DNA of 7,511 bases from an uncultured Sutterella sp. (GCA_900552195.1 URYO01000058.1:1-7511), one strand, 5' to 3'. Shown: positions 1 through 5,753, numbered from the stretch's first letter. A program made the numbers and translations. The notes: generated by a model from the letters alone, not told the origin.

Positions 1-128
1 TCGATGTCGGCTGATAGATGCAATGCATCATTCAAATAGGTTTGAGGTGTAGATTGAATGTCGGCGGCTTCCTGTCTCGGAGTCGTTAAAATGATCGTCC
101 CTGTTTCATTATTTGTTCGAGTTTTCAA

Positions 129-941
129 ATGCGTTTCACTTCTCCGAGTCGTACGATCCCGTCGATCTGTTTGGCAATCTATGGTTGCGGACAGCTCGAT
201 CGTGTCGCGGACTTCATCAACAACAGCGGAGAATACGTTGAGGACGGAGTGACCTTTACGCCCGGCATGATTGCCGGCCAGTATGCATTCGAACAAGTGA
301 AGCTTGACCGTAAAGGCTATGACACCCGCCGTCTGCAGAAGTATTTATCTTTCCTCGCTGACGCCGGCGCCTACTTCTCCGAAGAAGAGGCTCTTCAGCG
401 CGCTGATGATTTAATCAACAATTTCACTGCTGATTTCGGTCATGACGAAGACGGAGACGCTACTTTCCGTATCAAGGCTCAAAGCTATCGTTTAAAGAAA
501 TACGACTGCCATGCTTTGTGGAGCATGATCAATCAGGCTTCTTTGCGCATTGAAAGCGTCAAACCCGAGACTTTCTGCGACGAGGACAGCGACGAAGACA
601 TTTCCTCAGATTCGCTAGACCTCGTTCTCACTTCTCGTCTTTACAACAAACAAAACGAGCCCTTTGCAACTCTGACTCAGTACTACACGGTCAGCAAAGG
701 AATGCTCACGGTCGAAGATTTAATCGACTATTCTCTCTTTGACTATCCCAATTTCCATGACGAAAGCGGCAAAACTTACGACCTCATGGAAAATATCGCG
801 CAGCGCTACTACACGGAATGCATCAAAGTTGTGATGGATTACTTTCGTGATTCCCACAAGGAGCTTCCGGATGTTATCCGTTCCGAAGAAATCACTTCGA
901 TGATCCTGCAGCCGATGAAGCTGCCGATCATGCCGAATTAA
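129..941 (+). CDS. hypothetical acidic protein, function unknown
   Basis: I do not recognise this 270-residue protein. From about residue 22 onward it has a soluble, charged, helix-rich composition. It contains an acidic stretch near residues 150-160 (CDEDSDEDISSD) and several Tyr/Phe-rich segments (TQYYTVSKG, IAQRYYTECIKVVMDYF). I see no signal peptide, membrane segment or catalytic motif. The first 20 or so residues (Ser/Thr/Pro/Arg-rich) look unlike the rest. No Shine-Dalgarno precedes the ATG, and an in-frame stop at 87-89 prevents upstream extension. The true start may therefore lie further in, or the 5' end may be damaged. It ends 25 bases before a promoter-like region and no T-tract terminator follows. 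The long, compositionally normal frame supports a real gene; its function and its N-terminus are unresolved. Confidence 0.55.
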   Translation: MRFTSPSRTIPSICLAIYGCGQLDRVADFINNSGEYVEDGVTFTPGMIAGQYAFEQVKLDRKGYDTRRLQKYLSFLADAGAYFSEEEALQRADDLINNFTADFGHDEDGDATFRIKAQSYRLKKYDCHALWSMINQASLRIESVKPETFCDEDSDEDISSDSLDLVLTSRLYNKQNEPFATLTQYYTVSKGMLTVEDLIDYSLFDYPNFHDESGKTYDLMENIAQRYYTECIKVVMDYFRDSHKELPDVIRSEEITSMILQPMKLPIMPN

Positions 942-965
942 ACGCACCATCTGGCTGTAATCTCG

Positions 966-1002
966 TCGACTTTTTGAATTTCTGTAGCCTATAAGCTACA
1001 CT
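966..1002 (+). promoter_or_regulatory. putative sigma70 promoter of the permease transcription unit
   Basis: Two overlapping candidates are visible. The first is TTGAAT (974-979), a 17-base spacer, then TACACT (997-1002). The second is TCGACT (966-971), an 18-base spacer, then TATAAG (990-995). Each box matches the consensus at 4 or 5 of 6 positions. Their place, downstream of the hypothetical gene and upstream of the mobile element, suits the ancestral promoter of the purine permease. It would now also transcribe the guide, omega-RNA, intron and iscB. Consensus match only; transcription is inferred. Confidence 0.4.
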
Positions 1003-1028
1003 CGGCAAAATTTCTTCTTATTTGCCGA
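1002..1028. promoter_or_regulatory. perfect inverted repeat beside the promoter (operator or leader hairpin)
   Basis: TCGGCAAA (1002-1009) and TTTGCCGA (1021-1028) form an 8-bp perfect inverted repeat around an 11-base AT-rich centre. The left arm abuts the predicted -10 box and spans the likely transcription start, a usual place for a repressor operator. As RNA it would be an 8-bp hairpin. No T-run follows, so it is not a standard terminator. A shorter repeat, GTAGC (984-988)/GCTAC (995-999), overlaps the -10 candidates. Which protein binds, if any, is unknown. Confidence 0.35.
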
Positions 1029-1032
1029 CCTT

Positions 1033-1082
1033 GTCAACTACCTCGGCCTAAAGGCCGAGGCTTGAAAAAGCCTCTAGTTGAC
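1033..1082 (+). repeat. composite stem-loop at the left edge of the IscB element
   Basis: The outer arms GTCAACTA (1033-1040) and TAGTTGAC (1075-1082) are perfect 8-bp complements. Inside lies an 8-bp hairpin, CCTCGGCC (1041-1048)/GGCCGAGG (1053-1060), with a TAAA loop. A second hairpin, GAGGCTT (1057-1063)/AAGCCTC (1068-1074) with a GAAA loop, shares bases 1057-1060 with the first, so the two exclude each other. The TAAA-loop hairpin resembles the TGAA-loop hairpin at the right end of the element (4379-4396), as expected for IS200/IS605-type ends recognised by a Y1 transposase. Alternatively it is host leader sequence lying just outside the element. It also contains most of the predicted guide. 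Confidence 0.55.
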
Positions 1083-1133
1083 TAGCCTCAGGCCGTCGTT
1101 TGGCGGACTACGTTGGTTGAGAATATATAGGCA
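1069..1133 (+). ncRNA. IscB omega-RNA, 5' exon: predicted guide (about 1069-1084) and first part of the scaffold
   Basis: IscB omega-RNAs carry a guide of about 16 nt at their 5' end, copied from DNA flanking the element, followed by a scaffold just upstream of iscB. Bases 1112-1132 align without gaps to the early scaffold of OgeuIscB omega-RNA as I remember it (about 14 of 21 identical, sharing GGTTGA and AGGC). The preceding P1-like stem CTCA (1087-1090)/TGAG (1118-1121) encloses 27 bases, against about 28 in that RNA. This puts the scaffold start near 1085 and the guide at about 1069-1084. GGTTG (1115-1119) can pair with CAACC (3097-3101) in the downstream exon. The group II intron follows base 1133. 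The guide limits are inferred. Confidence 0.6.
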
Positions 1134-1604
1134 GTGCGTCAGTTCGGCGCTACATATACAGGCAGGTGAAAGTCCTGTCCCGGTAAAGTCGAGCAGACAG
1201 CCGGTACTTAGTCTTGGAGCCGAAGCTGTGAAGCTAGGCTTAAGCGTAGACAAAGGAGCTTGAGAGCCGTAATGCGAAAGCGTGAAGCTATAGAACCTCG
1301 TAAGAATAAACATGCGGATGTCGATGTGGCGTGCCTCCACCGCAGACAGCAATGCGTAGTCGTAAAGCGAGACAAAGCAGGATCCGCCGGGGGCGTAGGG
1401 CACGGCGAGCGAGCATAAGGCAGATGTAGTGTACCTGGGAGATCTGGAGTTCTCCAGTAATGGTAAGGACCAACAAGTCCGAAGAGGACAAGGCGGTTCT
1501 GAAGGAACTTCAGAAGTCGGACCTTCTCATAGTAGCGTGGAAGCAGTTGAAAGACTGCGGAGTCAAGGAGAAGGCAAATTAACAATGTTGTGAAGGAAAA
1601 CATG

Positions 1605-2912
1605 ATGGGTACTCGAAACTCTATAGACATGGAAAATGAACTTAGCAACGTAAGAGAACAATCTCGAGTATTCCCGAGAGTGATGTCACTAATGAACAGA
1701 GTTGATGTACCGACACTGTTCTTAGCTCACAGGGAGGCTAATGGCCGCAAGGCAAGAGGGATTGACGGTGTTACCAAAGAGGAATATGGCAAAAACATAT
1801 TCGACAATCTAGAAGGATTGGTGGAAAGACTGAAGACGTTCAAATATATCCCCCAACCGGTAAGACGCGTCTACATTCCGAAGCCAAACGGCAAACAGAG
1901 GCCGCTTGGCATACCCGTGTATGAAGATAAGTTAGTTCAGGCTGTGATGGCAGAAATACTCAATGGTGTCTACGAACCGCGGTTTGTAGATAATTCATTC
2001 GGGTTCAGGCCTAACAGAAATGCCCATGATGTCGTAAGGTTTGTTGATGAAGCCATACGGCGAGGGAAAACGAACTATGTGCTGGAAGCTGACATAAAAG
2101 GTTTCTTCGATAACCTTGATCATGAATGGTTAATGAAATTCCTTGCTCATGACATAGCTGATAAGAACTTTTTGCGTTACATCAAAAGGTTTCTAAAAGC
2201 AGGGGTCATGGTTGAAGGCAAAGGATGGTTAAACAGTGAACGAGGAGCTCCCCAAGGAGGTGTAATTTCTCCAATATTAGCTAATGTGTACCTTCACTAC
2301 GTGCTTGACCTATGGGTGACGAAAGTAGTGAGGAAACACGTCAAAGGCAAAATGCACTACTGTCGGTACGCTGATGACTTCCTACTGTTCTTTCAGTATG
2401 AAGCAGACGCTAAACGAGTGATGCACGCGCTCCAGAAAAGGCTAAATAAGTTTGGACTGGAAGTAGCTGAGGAGAAGACCCGTATCATACCGTTCAGCAG
2501 GAAGATGATCACCAAGGATAAATTCGAATTCTTGGGGTTTATGTTCCTGTTTGTGAGATCTCGCTACGGCAACAGACGTCTTGGAATCATCACAAGTCCG
2601 AAGAAGCTGAAAGCGAAGAGAGCGGTACTGAAGGAATGGCTTAAGCACAGAATGCATGAGCCGATCGTCCAAACACTGGAGAAGTTGAAGCTGGCCCTAC
2701 AAGGTCACTATAACTACTACGGTGTCAACGGTAACTTCATTAGCATGGACAAATTCAGGTGGTATGCCATGAAAACCACATGGAGAACACTTTGTAGGCG
2801 AAGCCAAAAGAAGAGCCTCCAATGGGATAAATTCATAGCGTTATGGGATGAATTCATTCCGACGCCGAAAATCACCAAGGATATTTGGAATTGGAAATCG
2901 ACGTTAATTTGA
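1605..2912 (+). CDS. ltrA: group II intron reverse transcriptase/maturase (no endonuclease domain)
   Basis: This is the intron-encoded protein, which assists splicing of its host intron and copies the intron RNA into DNA during retrotransposition. Counting from the in-frame GTG at 1590, it has RT finger motifs (IDGVTKEEYG, YIPKPNGKQRPLGIP), the catalytic motif A aspartate D168 (ADIKGFFDNLDH), RGAPQGGVISPILANVYL (218-235) and the active-site YADD (260-263). The maturase (X) domain follows (KLALQGHYNYYGVNGN, from about 367). The protein stops soon after X and has no C-terminal HNH endonuclease, as in the shorter bacterial classes. I prefer ATG 1605 because AAGGA (1593-1597) lies 7 bases upstream; GTG 1590 and ATG 1602 are alternatives, giving 435-440 residues. 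The stop codon ends one base before domain V, so the ORF fills domain IV. No frameshift is seen. Confidence 0.93.
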   Translation: MGTRNSIDMENELSNVREQSRVFPRVMSLMNRVDVPTLFLAHREANGRKARGIDGVTKEEYGKNIFDNLEGLVERLKTFKYIPQPVRRVYIPKPNGKQRPLGIPVYEDKLVQAVMAEILNGVYEPRFVDNSFGFRPNRNAHDVVRFVDEAIRRGKTNYVLEADIKGFFDNLDHEWLMKFLAHDIADKNFLRYIKRFLKAGVMVEGKGWLNSERGAPQGGVISPILANVYLHYVLDLWVTKVVRKHVKGKMHYCRYADDFLLFFQYEADAKRVMHALQKRLNKFGLEVAEEKTRIIPFSRKMITKDKFEFLGFMFLFVRSRYGNRRLGIITSPKKLKAKRAVLKEWLKHRMHEPIVQTLEKLKLALQGHYNYYGVNGNFISMDKFRWYAMKTTWRTLCRRSQKKSLQWDKFIALWDEFIPTPKITKDIWNWKSTLI

Positions 2913-2913
2913 A

Positions 2914-2986
2914 GAGCCGTATGCGGGGAAACCGCACGTACGGTTCTGTGAGGGTTAGAGGCAGGAATGCCGTCTTTCTACTCGAC
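2914..2986 (+). ncRNA. group II intron domains V and VI with branch point
   Basis: Domain V (2914-2946) has the arms GAGCCGT (2914-2920) and ACGGTTC (2940-2946), the inner stem GCGG/CCGC, and the catalytic AGC triad at 2915-2917. A 3-nt linker separates it from domain VI (2950-2983). Domain VI folds as GAGGG (2950-2954) paired with TCTACTC minus a bulged A2980, with an upper stem GGCA/TGCC closed by GGAA (2964-2967). The bulged A2980 is the predicted branch-point nucleotide, followed by CTCGAC to the intron end (AC at 2985-2986), the usual geometry for lariat formation. Confidence 0.9.
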
Positions 2987-3126
2987 CCGCGGGATGCAGA
3001 TCCTAGTCCCGCGCTCTGCGGCCGATGGTTAAAAGCTCTGAGAGGCAGGAGCGGTGCTGTCGGCTTGAAACCCCTTCCAACATTGGCGAAGGATCACAAC
3101 CGGTCGAAAGACCGAGGAGATAAAAC
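2987..3126 (+). ncRNA. IscB omega-RNA, 3' exon: main scaffold
   Basis: The stretch is densely structured. CGCGGGA (2988-2994)/TCCCGCG (3007-3013) forms a 7-bp stem, and its loop bases GCAGA (2996-3000) can pair with TCTGC (3015-3019), an H-type pseudoknot. GCCGA (3021-3025)/TCGGC (3060-3064) encloses GCTC (3035-3038)/GAGC (3049-3052). CCTTC (3073-3077)/GAAGG (3088-3092) is a further hairpin. CGGTC-GAAA-GACCG (3101-3114) ends the structured part before the iscB ribosome-binding site. CAACC (3097-3101) complements GGTTG in the 5' exon. Position directly upstream of iscB, length and overall order agree with HEARO/omega-RNA. After splicing, the scaffold would be about 49 + 140 = 189 nt, near the family's roughly 200 nt. 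Confidence 0.75.
3115..3120 (+). promoter_or_regulatory. ribosome-binding site of iscB inside the omega-RNA 3' end
   Basis: AGGAGA lies 7 bases upstream of the TTG start at 3127, immediately after the GAAA-capped hairpin. It selects TTG as the iscB start. Because it is also the 3' tail of the omega-RNA, ribosome loading and omega-RNA maturation on the same molecule should compete. Confidence 0.7.
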
Positions 3127-4410
3127 TTGAGAGTATTTGTCCTAAACAAACGCGGAAAGCCGCTGATGCCCTGTTCACCGGCAAAAGCGCGCCTTCTGCT
3201 TAAAGAGAAGAAAGCTATTGTGAAGAGGCGAACGCCTTTCACTATTCAGCTGACGATTGCAACGGGTGAGTCCAAACAGCCGGTGACTCTGGGTGTTGAT
3301 GCCGGGTACAAACATGTCGGCCTTTCCGCATCAACGGAAAAGGCTGAGCTTTATGCATCAGAAGTCGAACTCCGTCAGGACGTCTCTGATCTGCTCTCTG
3401 CTCGTCGCGCGTTACGGCAGTCGCGCTGTAACCGCAAAACGCGCTACCGCGCGCCGAGATTCAACAACCGTCTCCGCACCAAGCGCAAAGGCTGGCTTGC
3501 TCCGTCGGTTGAAAACCGAATCAACGCGCACTTGTCGCGCATAGAAGCGGTTCTTCGACTGCTGCCGGTCACGAAGATCACCGTGGAAACGGCTTCCTTC
3601 GACATGCAGCTGCTGAAGAATCCAGACATTGCAGGGAAAGAGTACCAAGAGGGCGAGCAGCTCGGCTTCTGGAACGTCCGCGAGTATGTTCTTTTCAGAG
3701 ACGGGCACGTTTGTCAGCATTGTTACGGCAGATCGAAAGATCCGGTGCTCAATGTTCATCACTTGGAAAGCAGACGTACCGGTGGAGATTCGCCCGGCAA
3801 TCTGATTACGCTTTGTGAGACGTGCCATAAGGCACTTCACCGCGGCGATATCACGTTGAAGGCCAAGCGAGGGAAATCGTTCCGTGCGGAAGCCTTCATG
3901 GGAATTATGCGCTGGGAGGTACTGAACCGCCTGAAGGTGTCGCATCCGGAGCTGGAAGTGAACAACACCTACGGCTACCGGACCAAGCATGTACGAATCG
4001 CGAACGGCATTGCCAAATCACATTGTGCGGATGCATTCTGCATCGCCGGCAATCTCGGCGCCAAAAGGCTCGGCGAATTCTTCTTCCAGAAGCAGACTCG
4101 CCGGAACAACCGGCAGATTCACAAGCTTTCCATCCTCAAACACGGGCTTCGAAAGCGCAATCAGGCTCCCTTTGAGATCAAAGGCTTCCGTCTTTTTGAC
4201 AAGGTTGTCTGCAAGGGAGAAGAAGGCTTCATTTTCGGCCGTCGATCATCAGGGTACTTCGATGTTCGAAAGCTTGACGGAACCCGCATTTCGGCAGGCA
4301 TCAGCTACAAGACGCTGCATCTGCTGGAAAAGAGACAAACCTATTTAACAGAAATTCGAAAGGAGGAGGCGCTTCCTCCCCTGCCTGAAGGCAGGGATCT
4401 CCGCGCCTAA
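3127..4410 (+). CDS. iscB: IscB RNA-guided nuclease (RuvC + HNH)
   Basis: IscB is the transposon-encoded ancestor-type relative of Cas9; with an omega-RNA it cuts DNA matching the guide. The 427 residues are complete. A PLMP domain (KPLMPCSP, 11-18) comes first, then RuvC-I with catalytic D58 (LGVDAGYKHVG) and an Arg-rich bridge helix (about 88-121). RuvC-II has E154 (ITVETASF). The HNH domain has zinc ligands C196, C199, C230 and C233, plus the catalytic-type H211-H212 and N225. RuvC-III has H299 and D302 (SHCADAFCIAG). The C-terminal part (about 345-410) is the beta-rich region that reads the target-adjacent motif in this family. All expected nuclease residues are present, so activity is likely. 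The start is TTG with AGGAG 7 bases upstream. The last residues (PLPEGRDLRA) are encoded by the right-end hairpin, and the stop lies 2 bases before the permease ATG. Confidence 0.96.
   Translation: MRVFVLNKRGKPLMPCSPAKARLLLKEKKAIVKRRTPFTIQLTIATGESKQPVTLGVDAGYKHVGLSASTEKAELYASEVELRQDVSDLLSARRALRQSRCNRKTRYRAPRFNNRLRTKRKGWLAPSVENRINAHLSRIEAVLRLLPVTKITVETASFDMQLLKNPDIAGKEYQEGEQLGFWNVREYVLFRDGHVCQHCYGRSKDPVLNVHHLESRRTGGDSPGNLITLCETCHKALHRGDITLKAKRGKSFRAEAFMGIMRWEVLNRLKVSHPELEVNNTYGYRTKHVRIANGIAKSHCADAFCIAGNLGAKRLGEFFFQKQTRRNNRQIHKLSILKHGLRKRNQAPFEIKGFRLFDKVVCKGEEGFIFGRRSSGYFDVRKLDGTRISAGISYKTLHLLEKRQTYLTEIRKEEALPPLPEGRDLRA
4367..4408 (+). repeat. right-end hairpin of the IscB element, overlapping the 3' end of iscB
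   Basis: AGGCGC (4367-4372) and GCGCCT (4403-4408) pair perfectly at the base. CCCTGCC (4379-4385)/GGCAGGG (4390-4396) forms a 7-bp top stem with a TGAA loop, and the two are separated by unpaired bases. Imperfect subterminal hairpins of this kind are what Y1 transposases of the IS200/IS605 group bind. The top hairpin resembles the left-side hairpin at 1041-1060. It encodes the last iscB residues. On RNA it would also cover the purine-rich AGGAGGAGG (4361-4369). Confidence 0.6.
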
Positions 4411-4412
4411 AT

Positions 4413-5711
4413 ATGATGAACCAGCTTCTTCAGAAATACTTCGGGTTTGATCCTGCAAAGACGACGGTCAGAACCGAAATCATCGCAGGCGTCTCCACTT
4501 TCCTCACAATGGCCTATATCCTGGCCGTAAACCCGGCCATTCTCGGGATCACGGGTATGGATAAGGGAGCGCTTTTTGCTACTACGGCAATTACTTCCGG
4601 CATCGCGACGCTTATCATGGCGCTTTACGCCAAGATGCCTTTCGGACTTGCGCCGGGCATGGGTATTAATGCTTTTTTTGCCTATACCGTTTGCCTATCT
4701 ATGGGGCACACCTGGCAGTTCGCGCTCACCGCTGTGCTGTTGGAAGGTCTGATATTTATTCTTCTTACTGTTACCAATGTCCGAGAAAAGATCGTTTATT
4801 CCCTGCCGCCGAGTATTCAAAAGGCAATTGGTGTAGGTATCGGTCTTTTTATTGCCTTTATCGGTCTTCAAAACGCTGGAATTTCAGTCAAGAATGACGC
4901 GACCCTTGTTGCTCTGGGCCAAATTTTCCAGCCGAGCGTGTTGCTGGTTATCGTCGGTTTAATTTCAACGGCCGTTCTTCTGGTTAAAAATATTCCCGGT
5001 GCTTTACTGATCGGTATTGCAATTACAACGATTTGCGGCATACCGTTCGGCCTAACTCATTTCGACGGCTTTGTTTCTACACCGCCTTCCGTTGAACCGA
5101 TTTTCATGAAATTCGAGTGGCACAACATTTTCACCGTGGATATGGTGATGGTTGTCTTCTCTTTCTTATTCATGGATCTCTTTGATACCTTAGGCACGCT
5201 GGTGAGCCTCTTGTATAAAGGCGGATTCGTCAAAGACGGAAAGATGCCGAGAATGAAAGAACCCTTCTTCGCAGATGCTATGGGTACAACCATCGGAGCC
5301 TGTATGGGAACGAGCGCGATTTCCACTTACGTTGAAAGCGCAGCCGGTGTTTCCGTCGGAGGAAAGTCCGGATTAACGGCTTTTGTGATTGCGGTTTGCT
5401 TCTTCCTGTCTCTTTTCTTTGCGCCGCTTTTCTTATCGATTCCTGCGCAGGCTACCGCTCCCGTCTTGATCTTGGTCGGTTTCTTAATGATCTCTTGTAT
5501 TAAGGAAATTGACCTGGATGACTACGCAGAAGCCATTCCCGCCTTCATCTGCATCATCACTATTCCGCTTACTTATAGCATTGCAAACGGCATCGTATTC
5601 GGTTTACTGAGTTATGTTCTGATTAACTTGATCTCGGGAAAATTTAAGAAGATTCGCATCGAGATGTACTTGCTTTCCGTCTTCTTTATTGTGATGCTCT
5701 TGCTCCACTAA
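4413..5711 (+). CDS. NCS2-family purine (adenine/guanine/hypoxanthine) permease, AzgA type
   Basis: This is an inner-membrane cation symporter for purine bases, 432 residues, with the many hydrophobic spans expected of the 14-helix NCS2 fold. AzgA-subfamily signatures are present: TEIIAGVSTFLTMAYILAVNP near the start, GLAPGMGINAFFAY (78-91), LFMDLFDTLGTL, and the substrate-site stretch MGTSAISTYVESAAGVSVGGKSG (298-320, with E308). ATG 4413 gives the normal family N-terminus; the next codon is also ATG. No Shine-Dalgarno is visible at the right distance, and the iscB stop lies only 2 bases upstream, so translation may depend on reinitiation after iscB. Its original leader appears to have been separated from it by the IscB element. 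No purine riboswitch is seen. The exact base transported cannot be told from sequence. Confidence 0.93.
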   Translation: MMNQLLQKYFGFDPAKTTVRTEIIAGVSTFLTMAYILAVNPAILGITGMDKGALFATTAITSGIATLIMALYAKMPFGLAPGMGINAFFAYTVCLSMGHTWQFALTAVLLEGLIFILLTVTNVREKIVYSLPPSIQKAIGVGIGLFIAFIGLQNAGISVKNDATLVALGQIFQPSVLLVIVGLISTAVLLVKNIPGALLIGIAITTICGIPFGLTHFDGFVSTPPSVEPIFMKFEWHNIFTVDMVMVVFSFLFMDLFDTLGTLVSLLYKGGFVKDGKMPRMKEPFFADAMGTTIGACMGTSAISTYVESAAGVSVGGKSGLTAFVIAVCFFLSLFFAPLFLSIPAQATAPVLILVGFLMISCIKEIDLDDYAEAIPAFICIITIPLTYSIANGIVFGLLSYVLINLISGKFKKIRIEMYLLSVFFIVMLLLH

Positions 5712-5753
5712 CGGAAAGTTATTGGAATTTTTCAGAATTTCAAATAAAAATTG

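Larger units (their letters stand above)
1134..2986 (+). mobile_element. complete group II intron (1853 bp) inserted in the omega-RNA
   Basis: The 5' end has the canonical GTGCG (1134-1138). Domain I follows, with the typical CAGG..GTGAAAGTCCTG hairpin near 1159-1178. A small hairpin with stem GTGG (1326-1329)/CCAC (1337-1340) presents EBS1, TGCCT (1332-1336). EBS1 pairs perfectly with IBS1, AGGCA (1129-1133), the last five bases of the 5' exon. The adjacent G1331 can pair with C2987, the first base of the 3' exon, as a delta contact. A reverse transcriptase occupies domain IV, and domains V and VI close the intron at CTCGAC (2981-2986). The 456 bases from 1134 to 1589 contain only ribozyme structure and no gene. 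All parts look intact, so splicing competence is likely. The intron-encoded protein lacks an endonuclease domain. Confidence 0.93.
1085..4412 (+). mobile_element. IscB (HEARO/ISC-type) element interrupted by a group II intron
   Basis: The unit consists of an omega-RNA scaffold (1085-1133 plus 2987-3126), an intact iscB gene and a right-end hairpin. No TnpA-like transposase is present, so any movement would need a transposase supplied in trans. The right boundary is placed just before ATGATG, the permease start. I recall that HEARO elements are reported to sit immediately upstream of ATGA or GTGA, which fits. The left boundary follows the rule that the omega-RNA guide is the flanking DNA, so the element begins where the scaffold begins. 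If the stem-loop at 1033-1082 is a true left end, the element starts near 1033 instead. No target-site duplication is seen, as usual for this superfamily. Boundaries are inferred to within a few bases on the right and about 50 on the left. Confidence 0.6.

Noticed and set aside
1002..1060. Intrinsic terminator of the first gene
   Set aside because: Neither the TCGGCAAA hairpin nor the CCTCGGCC hairpin is followed by a T-run on the plus strand.
942..1133. Purine riboswitch upstream of the permease
   Set aside because: The conserved junction and loop sequences of purine aptamers are absent; the structures present are simple inverted repeats and omega-RNA.
1074..1648. Overlapping open frames on both strands (for example 1208-1648 minus and 1078-1263 plus)
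   Set aside because: They lie in omega-RNA and group II intron domain I-IV sequence. Their compositions are Leu/Ser/Arg/Cys-rich shadows and none has a convincing start; the ribozyme structure explains the region.
1105..3009. GGACTA (1105-1110) paired with TAGTCC (3004-3009) across the intron
   Set aside because: It would break the stronger 7-bp stem 2988-2994/3007-3013, and I recall no equivalent in other omega-RNAs.
2885..3130. Open frame of 81 codons after the reverse transcriptase
   Set aside because: It runs through intron domains V/VI and the omega-RNA scaffold, which are structured RNAs, and it has no ribosome-binding site.
3412..3990. 192-codon minus-strand frame inside iscB
   Set aside because: It is antisense to a well-conserved nuclease region including the HNH domain, so it is a codon-bias shadow.
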